From Myxococcales bacterium (GTDB taxonomy: Bacteria; Myxococcota_A; Polyangia; Polyangiales; Polyangiaceae): a DNA stretch of 64,000 nt. The stretch covers positions 27,484-91,483 of the forward strand of contig JAEUKE010000129.1 in assembly GCA_016794345.1 (NCBI GenBank). Reading direction: 5' to 3'. The notes under the pieces are model-generated. The model made no database searches and was not told the DNA's origin. It worked only from the letters and a program-made list of their open reading frames with translations. Below are positions 8,355 to 16,701 of the stretch, in pieces; position 1 is the stretch's first letter, and the number at the start of each line of letters is the position of its first letter. A program made the position numbers and the translations under genes.

Positions 8355-10306
8355 GCGAAGGCGGCGGTGTGGTGCATCCGGCCCGGCGCCGGAAGCATCA
8401 TCGAAAGTTGCGTGGTCGCATCCGGCGCCGTCGGGCGCTCTGGGTCCTCCTCGTGCTCGCGCTCCCCACGCTCTGGATGCTCTACGGCGAGATGGTCCGT
8501 CGCGGCGGGGCGATCCTGGCCTTCCCCGGGAAGTACGTCGCCTCGTACCTGGGCGGCGTCGCGCAGAGCCTCGTCTTCTGGGGCGTCCTCCTCTACGCCG
8601 CGTCGCGGCGCGGGGGGCTCGTCGCCAGGATCATGACAGGGCTGTTTTTTACCGCCTTCGTCGTCGTCATGGGCTCGGCGGGCGCGTTCCACGCCGTGTG
8701 GAACACCTACCTCTGCATCGACGGGCAGCTCCACTCGAAGAACTTCGTCCAGTCGATCGTGGGCACGCTGCCGCTCGGCAGGCCGCTCGTCGTCTTCCAC
8801 TTCCTCGCCGCGGTCGTCGTCGGCGTCATCATCGTCCGCACCGCGAAGCTCCGCGTTCGCCCGCGCCGATGGCCCTGGCGCGTCTCGGTCGTTCTCGCCC
8901 CGGCGGTCGTCTACGCGTCCACGTTCGTCCCCACGAGCTACCGCGGGATCCAGGCGTCGCCTCCGGACGCGCTGTACGTCCACGGGATCACCGCGCTCAC
9001 GAAGGAGCTGCTCGACATCACGAACGACTCACCCGACCTGCGCGTCCAGCGCCGCAAGCCGGAGGCCGTGCCGGCGCTCACCGCGGCTCCGTCGCGGCCG
9101 CGCAACGTGCTGCTCATCCTGCAGGAGAGCCAGCGCGGCGACGTCTCTTGCATCGAGCCCGACCCGCGCTGCGATCTCTCGACGCCGTGGTCCAACGCGG
9201 TCATCCCGAACCGGATGCCGCTCCTCCAGATGCGGTCCAACGCGTCGACGACGGCGATCTCGATCTCCAACATCTGGTCGGGCGTGGTGCCCTACGCGAG
9301 CCGCGAGCTGCTCCACTCCGTCCCCCTCCTCTGGGACTACGCGAACGCGGCCGGCTACGACACCGCGTACTGGACGAGCCAGAACCTGATGTTCGGCAAC
9401 GCCCGCCAGTACATCCAGGACCTGCCGATCTCCCACGGCTGCGTGGCGACGCACCTCGACTCCGCGGCGGACCTGGACGCCGGCGCAAATGACGAGCTCG
9501 TCACCGAGTGGGTGAAGAAGGACTGGCCCGAGATGAAGGAGCCGTTCTTCGCGGTGGTTCACTACTCGAACGTGCACTACCCGTACGTCTACGAGGAGGG
9601 CCTCGCGCCGTTTCGGCCGAGCGAGATGGCGAAGGCCCCCGAGAAGAACCAGCACTTCTTCAACTACTACAAGAACGTCGTCTACCGGTCGGACTTCGCG
9701 GTGGCGGAGCTCCTCCGGTACATCCGCTCGACGGAGAGCGGCAGACGCACCGTGGTCGTCTACACCTCGGATCACGGCGAGTCGTTCCGTGAGCACTGGC
9801 AGATGGGGCACACGAGCGCGCTCTACGACGAGGAGGTGCGCGTCCAATCCTGGATCGACGCGCCGCCGGGCACACTCTCCGAGGAGGAGGAGAAGACGAT
9901 CAAGGCGGCGAAGGAGCAGTTCGTGTGGCACCTGGATCTCGCGCCCACCTTCCTCGATCTGCTCGGTGTGTGGGACGACCCGAAGCTCGCGCCGTTCCGC
10001 GCGCGGATGATCGGCCACCCCATCACGCGACCGGAGCGGACGGTGAGCCCGGTCCCCATGACGAACTGCACGTGGGTCTGGGAGTGCTCCTTCCGGAACT
10101 GGGGCGTGATGCAGGGGCCGCGCAAGATCGAGGCGCGCGAATGGGACGCCACCTACCATTGCTTCGACGTCCTCGCGGATCCGGATGAGCGCGTCGATCT
10201 CGGCGAGCGCCTCTGCCAGCCCCTGACCGACGTCGCGCGTGAGTGGTTCCACGCCATGCCGAACGTCACCCCGCCGGGGCGCCCGGTGGTGGATTGGGGG
10301 AAGTAG
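8351..10306 (+). CDS. membrane-anchored sulfatase/EptA-like transferase, copy 2
   Basis: A 651-residue paralogue of the preceding gene, starting at a GTG that overlaps its stop (GTGA, 8351-8354), so the pair is translationally coupled. The N-terminus is Arg/Lys-rich, followed by five TM segments and a periplasmic domain with NVLLILQESQRGDVSC, candidate nucleophile SNASTTAIS (Thr300/301), TSDHGESFREH (Asp474-His475) and a C-terminal SFRNWGVMQGPRK block matching FQNWGVAQGTRK of copy 1. The copies have clearly diverged but keep all catalytic motifs, which suggests different acceptors or a heteromer rather than recent redundancy. Family assignment is good; the substrate is unknown. Confidence 0.85.
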   Translation: MSEGGGVVHPARRRKHHRKLRGRIRRRRALWVLLVLALPTLWMLYGEMVRRGGAILAFPGKYVASYLGGVAQSLVFWGVLLYAASRRGGLVARIMTGLFFTAFVVVMGSAGAFHAVWNTYLCIDGQLHSKNFVQSIVGTLPLGRPLVVFHFLAAVVVGVIIVRTAKLRVRPRRWPWRVSVVLAPAVVYASTFVPTSYRGIQASPPDALYVHGITALTKELLDITNDSPDLRVQRRKPEAVPALTAAPSRPRNVLLILQESQRGDVSCIEPDPRCDLSTPWSNAVIPNRMPLLQMRSNASTTAISISNIWSGVVPYASRELLHSVPLLWDYANAAGYDTAYWTSQNLMFGNARQYIQDLPISHGCVATHLDSAADLDAGANDELVTEWVKKDWPEMKEPFFAVVHYSNVHYPYVYEEGLAPFRPSEMAKAPEKNQHFFNYYKNVVYRSDFAVAELLRYIRSTESGRRTVVVYTSDHGESFREHWQMGHTSALYDEEVRVQSWIDAPPGTLSEEEEKTIKAAKEQFVWHLDLAPTFLDLLGVWDDPKLAPFRARMIGHPITRPERTVSPVPMTNCTWVWECSFRNWGVMQGPRKIEAREWDATYHCFDVLADPDERVDLGERLCQPLTDVAREWFHAMPNVTPPGRPVVDWGK

Positions 10307-10488
10307 CCTTCTGCGCGAACCAGTGTGATCTCGCGAACACGCGGACCGTTTGCGACAAGGACGCGGACTGCCGCGCGCTCGAGACCGCCTTCTGCCCCGG
10401 TCGCAAATGCGCCAGGTGCAAGCGCCCGCCCGAGGACGAGCAGGGCGGCCTCCCGCCCTGGATGAAGTTCTGCGAGCTGGCTGAGTAG
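10294..10488 (+). other. Cys-rich C-terminal fragment, possible gene remnant
   Basis: An open frame after the second transferase encodes about 64 residues with eight Cys (FCANQC, TVCDKDADC, FCPGRKCARC, KFCELAE). The pattern resembles the C-terminal part of secreted Cys-rich proteins common in this group. There is no signal peptide or convincing start: the frame runs back into the transferase 3' end, and TTG 10294 is only the nearest permissible start. It may be the 3' relic of a lost gene or a small unannotated protein. Confidence 0.35.
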
Positions 10489-10500
10489 CGCCCGGCCCGC

Positions 10501-12186
10501 TCAGATCTTCTTGGCCACCGTCTCGAGGATGGCGCGCTCGAGGGCGACCGCCTCCTCCTCGATGCGCTGGGCTTCTTCGAGCAGCGGCCGCGCGCGCTCT
10601 TTGTCTTCGAGGCTCGAGCAGTTGATCTTCACGTTGAGGTGCGCGCCGAGCACCGCGGTGCGCGCGCAGAGCGCGCCGACGCCGGCGTCGCTCACCGACG
10701 CGGGGTTGCCGATCTCGGCCATCTTGCCGATCGTCTCCATCGAGGCGAGCGCGACGCGCATGACCTGCAGGGGGACCTTCGCGGCCTCGAACGTCCCGTC
10801 CTGGATGGCGCGCTTGCGTGCGGCCTTCTCGGCGTCGGTTCCGCGCGGCATGCCGAACGCATCCATCACGCGGTTGAAGGCATCGGTGTCGAGGTCCACG
10901 AGGCGGAGGAGCTCGGCGTAGCTCTCCTTGGCGCGGTCGGCGTGATCGCTGAACTCCTCCCAGCGTTTGTCCCAGCCGCGTTTGTGGGAAGACAGGTTCG
11001 CGACCATGGTGGCGAGCGCGGCGCCGAAGGCCCCGACGGTGGCGGCGATGGACCCGCCGCCCGGCGCGGGCGACTCGCTCGCGGTCTCCTCGACGAAGGC
11101 GCGGAGCGTCCGGTCGATGAGGCGCTTCTTCGCGACGCCCCGCTTCTTCTCGATCGCCAGCTCGACGATCTTGTCCTCTTTGACGAACGGGTAGAGGTCG
11201 TCCAGCCCCAGCGACTTGACCGCGATCTTGATGAGCTCGTCGTCGGAGACGCCGGTCGAACGCTTCTGCTTCTTCAAGAAGTAGCGTCCGGCGTCGAGCA
11301 TCGCGCGCATGGGCACGAGGCCCACGAGCTCCGAGCCGGTGACGCGGATCCCGCGCGCGTCGGCCTTCTTGCAGCACTCGTCGAAGGCGACGTGCATGGG
11401 CGTGACGGAGATGTCGGTGAGGTTGAGCGACACCTGAGCGACGCCGTACTCCTCGATGAACCAGCCGATCCCCTTCACCTTCTGGAGCGAGCCGGGCTCC
11501 CAGACAGGTTGCCCCGACGCGTCCTTCAGGGGCTTCATGGTGTCGGGGTCCAGCTTCTCGCGGCCCTTCTCGCGTACGTCGAACGCGATGGCGTTCGCGC
11601 GGCGCGTGGAGGTCGTGTTCAGGTTCACGTTGTACGCGACGAGGAAGTCGCGCGCACCGACGGCCGTCGCGCCGCTCTTCTCGTTGAAGGTGGCGGGGCC
11701 GAAGTCGGGCTTGTGCTCGGGTTTGGCGAGCCGCGCCGCGAGGCCTTCGTATTCGCCTTCGCGCACGTCCGCGAGGTTCTGCCGCGACGGGTGCAGCGCG
11801 GCCTTCTCGTAGCAGTAGATGCTCAGACCGACCTCGTTCGCGAGCCGCTCGGCGAGGCGACGGGCGAGGACGACCGTCTCGTCCATCGTGATGCCGCTCA
11901 CGGGCACGAGCGGGCAGACGTCGAGCGCACCGAAGCGGGGGTGCTCGCCCTTGTGTTTGCGCATGTCGATGAGCTCCGCGCCCCTCTTCGCCGCGCGCAC
12001 GGCGGCTTCGAGCACCGGCTCGGGCGGGCCCACGAACGTGATGACGGTCCGGTTCGTCGCCTTGCCCGGATCGACGTCGAGGAGCATCACATCGGCGACC
12101 TCCTCGATCGCCGCCGTGATCGCGCGGATCACCTCGGGGTCGCGGCCTTCGCTGAAGTTCGGCACACACTCGACGAGCGCGGTCAT
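10501..12186 (-). CDS. ftcD: formiminotransferase-cyclodeaminase (bifunctional)
   Basis: A 561-residue enzyme. The N-terminal formiminotransferase half (about 1-330) starts VECVPNFSEGRD and keeps the catalytic RKHKGEHPRFGALD block with NVNLNTTS. The C-terminal cyclodeaminase (about 365-560) has PAPGGGSIAATVGAFGAAL and a helical bundle. Known chemistry: formimino transfer from formiminoglutamate to tetrahydrofolate, then deamination to 5,10-methenyl-THF, the folate-linked end of histidine degradation. Length matches the two-domain enzyme of animals and some bacteria (about 540). No other hut genes are in the window. ATG 12186 is the natural start. The gene lies 88 bases downstream (on the same strand) of nothing related; its upstream neighbour is separated by divergent context. 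Confidence 0.95.
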   Translation of the reverse strand: MTALVECVPNFSEGRDPEVIRAITAAIEEVADVMLLDVDPGKATNRTVITFVGPPEPVLEAAVRAAKRGAELIDMRKHKGEHPRFGALDVCPLVPVSGITMDETVVLARRLAERLANEVGLSIYCYEKAALHPSRQNLADVREGEYEGLAARLAKPEHKPDFGPATFNEKSGATAVGARDFLVAYNVNLNTTSTRRANAIAFDVREKGREKLDPDTMKPLKDASGQPVWEPGSLQKVKGIGWFIEEYGVAQVSLNLTDISVTPMHVAFDECCKKADARGIRVTGSELVGLVPMRAMLDAGRYFLKKQKRSTGVSDDELIKIAVKSLGLDDLYPFVKEDKIVELAIEKKRGVAKKRLIDRTLRAFVEETASESPAPGGGSIAATVGAFGAALATMVANLSSHKRGWDKRWEEFSDHADRAKESYAELLRLVDLDTDAFNRVMDAFGMPRGTDAEKAARKRAIQDGTFEAAKVPLQVMRVALASMETIGKMAEIGNPASVSDAGVGALCARTAVLGAHLNVKINCSSLEDKERARPLLEEAQRIEEEAVALERAILETVAKKI

Positions 12187-12196
12187 GTTTCGCTCT

Positions 12197-13108
12197 TTAC
12201 GGCGTGCGGCCCGGGAGGTCCATGGCGCAGCGAAAGCCGGTGAAGATGCCGGACTCGTACGGTCGGTAGTCCCCGACGCGGCGCGACGTGGTCCGCAAGA
12301 GATAGGGACCCGACTTCGTTCCCCAGGTGCCGCCGCGCCGGACGGCCCTCTGATCGATGTCGCGCTGCTCCGGGCTGCCCTCGGGGACCGTCCACTCGGT
12401 GACGTTGCCGCCGAGGTCCATCACGCCTTCGGGGGTCACGTCGTCCGCGAAGGTCCCGACGGCGCAGCTGTCGTGCCGTTTGCCGTAACCGAGCGCGTTC
12501 TCGGCGCCGTCCCAGCAGACGCCTTTGCCGGGCGGGTCGTCGCCCCACGGATACGCGCGGACGCCACGGCCCGCTGCGCTCTCCCATTCGGCTTCGGTCG
12601 GGAGGCGCGTTCCGCGACTCTCACAATACGCCTGCGCAGCCCGAAACCCGACGCAGTTGATCGGCTGCTTCGCCGTGCCCGCGCGCTCGTAGGTGCACGA
12701 GCCTCCGCGGAGGGGCTCCGGGCAGCGCCCGCTCGTCACACAGGCCACGTAGGACTCGGTGGTGACCTCCGTTCGATCGAGGCAATAGGCCTCGACTCGG
12801 GTCGACGCCTGGTCGCGCGCCCGGGGCGAGTCGGCTGCGACCACGAAGCTGGCGTCGGGGATCTTCGCCATGTCGGCCGGGCAGTCCGGCTCGGCACGTC
12901 TGCTCGCCGGCGCCGACGGCGTCGGTGCCGACGCGGCGGCCTCGGAGGCGACCGCGCCGGCGCGCTGCGCCGTGGTCCCGGAGGCGCGGGGGGCAGGGTC
13001 GGCTCCGCTCGGTGGCGCCTCGTTCGGCGGGCTGGCGCAGGCGAGCGCCACGAAGGGAACCGTTCGAACGAGACTCGAGGGCGATCGTCGCCGGCAGGAT
13101 CTCGTCAC
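12197..13108 (-). CDS. SUMF1/formylglycine-generating-enzyme-like lipoprotein
   Basis: Predicted 303-residue lipoprotein. GTG 13108 starts a signal ending VPFVALAC (lipid Cys about 24), followed by a Pro/Ala/Ser spacer and a SUMF1-type domain (about 85-300): YCLDRTEVTTESYVACV, PINCVGFRAAQAYCE, RLPTEAEWESAA, GVMDLGGNVTEW and GFRCAMD. SUMF1-fold proteins include formylglycine-generating enzymes and many binding proteins, often tied to bacterial Ser/Thr kinases. Whether the catalytic Cys pair of true FGE is present is not clear from motifs. It diverges from the kinase at 13182 with 73 bases between starts, so joint control is likely. It ends 10 bases upstream of the ftcD start, on the same strand. 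Confidence 0.85.
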   Translation of the reverse strand: MTRSCRRRSPSSLVRTVPFVALACASPPNEAPPSGADPAPRASGTTAQRAGAVASEAAASAPTPSAPASRRAEPDCPADMAKIPDASFVVAADSPRARDQASTRVEAYCLDRTEVTTESYVACVTSGRCPEPLRGGSCTYERAGTAKQPINCVGFRAAQAYCESRGTRLPTEAEWESAAGRGVRAYPWGDDPPGKGVCWDGAENALGYGKRHDSCAVGTFADDVTPEGVMDLGGNVTEWTVPEGSPEQRDIDQRAVRRGGTWGTKSGPYLLRTTSRRVGDYRPYESGIFTGFRCAMDLPGRTP

Positions 13109-13181
13109 GGGTGCCACGGATGCCTTGTGCCTCGCCGGCGCTCGAGGAGCAAACCGGAGGCGACATGGTAGTCTCCGCGGC

Positions 13182-14639
13182 GTGTCCGGCCCCTCCAGAG
13201 ACCTGTCCGGGCTCGTGCTCGGCGAGCGGTGGCGGCTCGAGCGCCGGATCGGCGAGGGCGGGATGGGCGCCGTGTACCGCGGGGCACACGTCCGCAACGG
13301 CAAGCGCGTCGCCGTGAAGGTGCTCCACGAAGGCGTGGCCGATCCCGACATGGTCGCGCGCTTCCATCGTGAGGGTTACCTCGCCAACCTGGTCGACGAC
13401 CCCGGGGTCGTGGCGGTGCTCGACGACGGCGTCGACTCGAGCGGGACGCCGTACCTCGTGATGGAGCTCCTCGAAGGGGAGTCCATCGAAGATCGCGCGC
13501 AGCGCAAGGGCGGCAAGCTCGGCTGGGAAGAGGTCCTCGCGATCGCCCACCCGGCGCTCGTCGTGCTCGCCAAGGCTCACGCGGTCGGGATCGTGCATCG
13601 CGACCTGAAGCCGTCGAACCTGTTTCTCACGTCGGAAGGACGAGTCAAGGTGCTCGACTTCGGCCTCGCGGGGCTCCGCGCCGCGCAGGGCCGGCGCGTG
13701 ACGGGGCCGACCTCCCCCACGATGGGGACCCTGGGCTTCATGCCGCCGGAGCAGGCGGCCGGTGACTGGGATCGCGTGGACGCGCGGAGCGACATCTGGG
13801 CGATGGGCGCGACGCTCTGGGCCCTCCTCACCGGTGTGTGTGTGCACGAGCCCGGGGACTCGGCGATGTTCTTCAACCGGGTCCTCACCGCGGAGCCGGC
13901 GCCCCTCCGGTCGCTGGCTCCGGAGGTCCCGCTGTCGGTGGCCGCGATCGTGGATCGCGCCCTCGTTCGCGATCGTCTGAGCCGGTTCGAGAGCGCGGAG
14001 GAGATGGCCGAGCTCGTCCAGCTCGCCTACCACGGCCTGACGGGCGAGGACGTGACAGATCTGTCATCTACAGTGAACCGCCTCCTGCCTTCCGCGCTCG
14101 CCGGATCGATCGGCGGTCGCCCCGGCGCCGATACGTTGCCGTCCGCGCCCGGCGTCGCGCGCAGCATGACGCCGCCCAGCGTCGGCGCCACCCGGCCAGG
14201 CCACGAGACGCTCCCCTCCGCGCAGGTCGAGGTCTCCCAGGGTCGATCGCGCAGCGCCTCCGGTGTCGTCGTTCCGTCGACGCCGTCGCCGCGCCAGGGG
14301 CTCCCGCTGAAAGCGCTCTTCATCGGCGCCGGGACGGCGCTGGCGCTCGGCGGTGTCGCCGCGGTCTGGCTGACGCGAGCGCCAGCACCGCCGAGCAGCA
14401 CCTCGCCCTCGAGCGGGGTGGTGACGACGGCGCTCACCATCACCGCTCAGCCTTCCGTGAGCACGGCGATTGCGCCCGACGTCGCGCCGTCCGCGTCGGT
14501 CGTTGCGACCGGTGCGTCGGCGACCGTGACACCTCCGCCTCTCCCGGCGCAGAAGCGGCTCCCCCAGGCCTCCCCGCCCGCCGCCACGCCGGCCGCGCCG
14601 GCCGCGCCCACGCCGGTCGACCTCGATCGGCGACACTGA
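13182..14639 (+). CDS. Ser/Thr protein kinase with C-terminal TM segment
   Basis: A 485-residue eukaryotic-like kinase. GTG 13182 precedes the conserved region by about 14 codons. Visible motifs are glycine loop IGEGGMGAVYRG, lysine in VAVKVL, HRDLKPSN (about 139), DFGLA (about 158), and MPPEQ in place of the usual APE. All catalytic residues are present, so it should be active. A Ser/Pro-rich linker (about 290-370) leads to a TM helix (about 376-397) and a Thr/Pro/Ala-rich extracytoplasmic tail. It diverges from the SUMF1-like lipoprotein and converges, 12 bases apart, with a lipoprotein/TPR-PEGA pair, giving the same ingredients as the kinase modules elsewhere in the window. Confidence 0.93.
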   Translation: MSGPSRDLSGLVLGERWRLERRIGEGGMGAVYRGAHVRNGKRVAVKVLHEGVADPDMVARFHREGYLANLVDDPGVVAVLDDGVDSSGTPYLVMELLEGESIEDRAQRKGGKLGWEEVLAIAHPALVVLAKAHAVGIVHRDLKPSNLFLTSEGRVKVLDFGLAGLRAAQGRRVTGPTSPTMGTLGFMPPEQAAGDWDRVDARSDIWAMGATLWALLTGVCVHEPGDSAMFFNRVLTAEPAPLRSLAPEVPLSVAAIVDRALVRDRLSRFESAEEMAELVQLAYHGLTGEDVTDLSSTVNRLLPSALAGSIGGRPGADTLPSAPGVARSMTPPSVGATRPGHETLPSAQVEVSQGRSRSASGVVVPSTPSPRQGLPLKALFIGAGTALALGGVAAVWLTRAPAPPSSTSPSSGVVTTALTITAQPSVSTAIAPDVAPSASVVATGASATVTPPPLPAQKRLPQASPPAATPAAPAAPTPVDLDRRH

Positions 14640-14651
14640 GCTCCGCTCGGA

Positions 14652-15716
14652 TCAGGGGAGCGGCGCCCGGCGGACGGCGCCGCCGGCGACCTTCTCGGCG
14701 TGTGACGTGAAGTAGACGAAGCTGTCATCGGCCGCGACGCCGTTCGGAGACACCTCGGCGGAGGCGAGGACGACGGGGGTGCCGCCCGCGAGGGCGACAC
14801 GCATGACCTCTCCGCCGCTGAAGTTGGCCCAATACAGGTAGCCGCCGTGGGACGTCATGTCGGCCACCGTGCTCTGGCCCTCGGCCACGCTCAACGGCGT
14901 GTCGAAGCTACCGAAGTGGTAGATGCTGCCGTTTGGCATCAGCTGACCGACGGCGACCGTGCTGCCGTATTCGGAGAGCCCGTTGGCGAGCTGCACGTCG
15001 ACCTGTTCTGACGGAATCGTGGCGGCGGCGATGGGGAGCGGGATGCGCCAGACTTTGCCGTTGTCGAGGCCCGTTCCCCAGAGGTAGCCGTGTGCGACGA
15101 GGAGGAAGGAAGCCACGGACGGAACCGTCAGGATCGGCTGGGCCTTTCCCCCGTTACGGCTCACGCGCTCGACCGAGGTCGGCCCGGAGGTGAAGTAGAT
15201 GTCGTCGCCGTCGGCCGCGAGCCCGATCGGCTTGCCTTGTGGGTAGGCGAGGTCCTCGCACTGGAGCGACGAGAGCGAGCACTTGCCCACCCTCCACGTC
15301 GCGCTCGTGCCCTCCATTCCGGCGGTGAAGTAGAGCGCGCCTTCGTGGAGCAGGAGCCGATTCGCTCCCGGAAGCTCGGGGGTGAAGGGCTCTCCCGACC
15401 CGCCCGACTTGTCGACGCGGTAGATCCCGGGCGCTTCTCCTCGTGGGCTCGACCAGTAGACGAAGCCGTCATCGACGACGACGTCGTAGGGCCAGTCGCC
15501 CTCCCAGATCGTCTCGGGCGAGCCCAGTCCGCCCGATCCGCCGGCGCCGCCCGTGCTCGTGGACCCGCCGCCTTGCCCGCCACCTCCCATCGGCACGACA
15601 CCACCGCCGCCGCCGCCTTCGAGCGGGACGACGTCGAAGTCGGTGCCGAGGATCTGCGCGCATCCTCCGCCCAGAGCGAGACAGAGCGTGAAGGTTGCGA
15701 GCCTAGAAGGTGACAT
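14652..15716 (-). CDS. lipoprotein with Gly-rich stalk and propeller-like repeats
   Basis: Predicted 354-residue lipoprotein. The signal ends CLALGGGC (lipid Cys about 19). A stalk rich in Gly and Ser (about 35-65, including GGGSTSTGGAGGSGG) leads into repeated units such as DDGFVYWSSPRG, GDDIYFTSG, HGGYLYWANF and DDSFVYFTSH, typical of six- or seven-bladed beta-propellers. The likely fold is a surface propeller used for binding; no catalytic motif is seen. ATG 15716 overlaps the TPR-PEGA gene's 3' end by 14 bases, so the two are co-translated. The stalk resembles those of the lipoproteins at 28365-29216 and 56300-57835. Confidence 0.8.
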   Translation of the reverse strand: MSPSRLATFTLCLALGGGCAQILGTDFDVVPLEGGGGGGVVPMGGGGQGGGSTSTGGAGGSGGLGSPETIWEGDWPYDVVVDDGFVYWSSPRGEAPGIYRVDKSGGSGEPFTPELPGANRLLLHEGALYFTAGMEGTSATWRVGKCSLSSLQCEDLAYPQGKPIGLAADGDDIYFTSGPTSVERVSRNGGKAQPILTVPSVASFLLVAHGYLWGTGLDNGKVWRIPLPIAAATIPSEQVDVQLANGLSEYGSTVAVGQLMPNGSIYHFGSFDTPLSVAEGQSTVADMTSHGGYLYWANFSGGEVMRVALAGGTPVVLASAEVSPNGVAADDSFVYFTSHAEKVAGGAVRRAPLP

Positions 15717-16653
15717 GGAGCACGAGGTGGCCGGGGCCGAGCCGAAGCGTAGCGGTCGTTTCGTCGGGCGAGTCGGAGGTGGCGTCGACGACGAGCAACG
15801 TCGCGCCGACCGCGGCCAGCGCCGCGCCGACCGCGATCGTCGCCGTGCTTCCGGTGGCGAAGGCCTCGCCCTCCGCCGCCGCGTCGACGCCCGCGGGCGT
15901 GCAGCGCGGTGGGTCGTCCTCCGTGCAGCTCGCGTCCATCGTGCTCTTGCGGTCGATCGCGAGTCCGCCGAGCACCGCCCCCACGCCCAGCGACGCGAGC
16001 CCGACGCCTCCCGTGATCCAGCCTGCGATCGCGAGCCCGGAGGGTCCTGCGACCGGAGCCGGGGGAGCAGGCGCGACCGCAGCCGGCGTTTCGAGGGGTG
16101 GCCCGGGCCGGAGCGAGACCTCCACCGTCCTGCTCTCCGACGCTGCGACCGCGGTGTGGGTCGGCGCGCGCCCTTCACACGAGAGCTCCACGTCGAACGA
16201 GCCGGGATCGACGGGCAGCGCCTGGTCGAGGGTGGAGGGGCCGAGCTTCGTTCCGGCGATCGCGACGGTGCAGCCCGCTGCCTCGGGCGAGAGCAGGACC
16301 CGCACCCGCGGCAGACGCGGCGCGAGCTCGTCGACCTTGTTGCGCGCGAAGGTCTGCCGCGGATCACCCGCGGCGAGCCGGTCGCCTGCCTCGACGTAGG
16401 CCCGCCAGGCGGAAGCCAGCCTCCCGAGCTTCTCGCTGCACTCCCCGAGGTTCAGCAGCGTCCCCGGGGCGGGGTCGAGCCTCTGGCTCTCGCCGAACCT
16501 GTCACAGGCGACGACGTAGTCGCCGCGGGTCATCGCCTCGCGTCCGGCGCGGAACAGCGCTTCGGCGATGGTGCCGTCGTCCGCGCGGGCACTCCGCGCG
16601 ATGAAGCAACACGCGACCGATGTCAGAAGAAGAAAGGGCCGTGCTCCGCGCAC
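15703..16653 (-). CDS. TPR-PEGA protein with two TM segments
   Basis: A 316-residue exported protein: signal peptide (1-24), TPR-like region (about 30-95: CDRFGESQRLDPAPGTLLNL), PEGA-like domain (about 115-182: VAIAGTKLG, LPVDPGSFDVELS), Pro/Ala linker, TM1 (207-233), a loop with two Cys (243 and 251), TM2 (268-290), and a beta-like tail ending HLVLHVTF. PEGA domains are short beta domains found on bacterial surface and kinase-associated proteins. The plan matches 29213-30220 and 55276-56289. It is the first gene of a two-gene unit with the propeller lipoprotein; a kinase converges on the pair from the other side. The function is inferred to be a membrane scaffold or receptor component. Confidence 0.8.
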   Translation of the reverse strand: MRGARPFLLLTSVACCFIARSARADDGTIAEALFRAGREAMTRGDYVVACDRFGESQRLDPAPGTLLNLGECSEKLGRLASAWRAYVEAGDRLAAGDPRQTFARNKVDELAPRLPRVRVLLSPEAAGCTVAIAGTKLGPSTLDQALPVDPGSFDVELSCEGRAPTHTAVAASESRTVEVSLRPGPPLETPAAVAPAPPAPVAGPSGLAIAGWITGGVGLASLGVGAVLGGLAIDRKSTMDASCTEDDPPRCTPAGVDAAAEGEAFATGSTATIAVGAALAAVGATLLVVDATSDSPDETTATLRLGPGHLVLHVTF

Positions 16654-16701
16654 GAGCGCATCATACGCCGTCCCCTCGTCTCGTGCAGGCCGCCGCCGCG
16701 C

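Noticed and set aside
9029..12169. 1046-codon minus-strand frame across the second transferase and ftcD
   Set aside because: Out of frame with ftcD and antisense to the transferase; the translation is low-complexity Arg/Gly/Asp-rich sequence with no motif.
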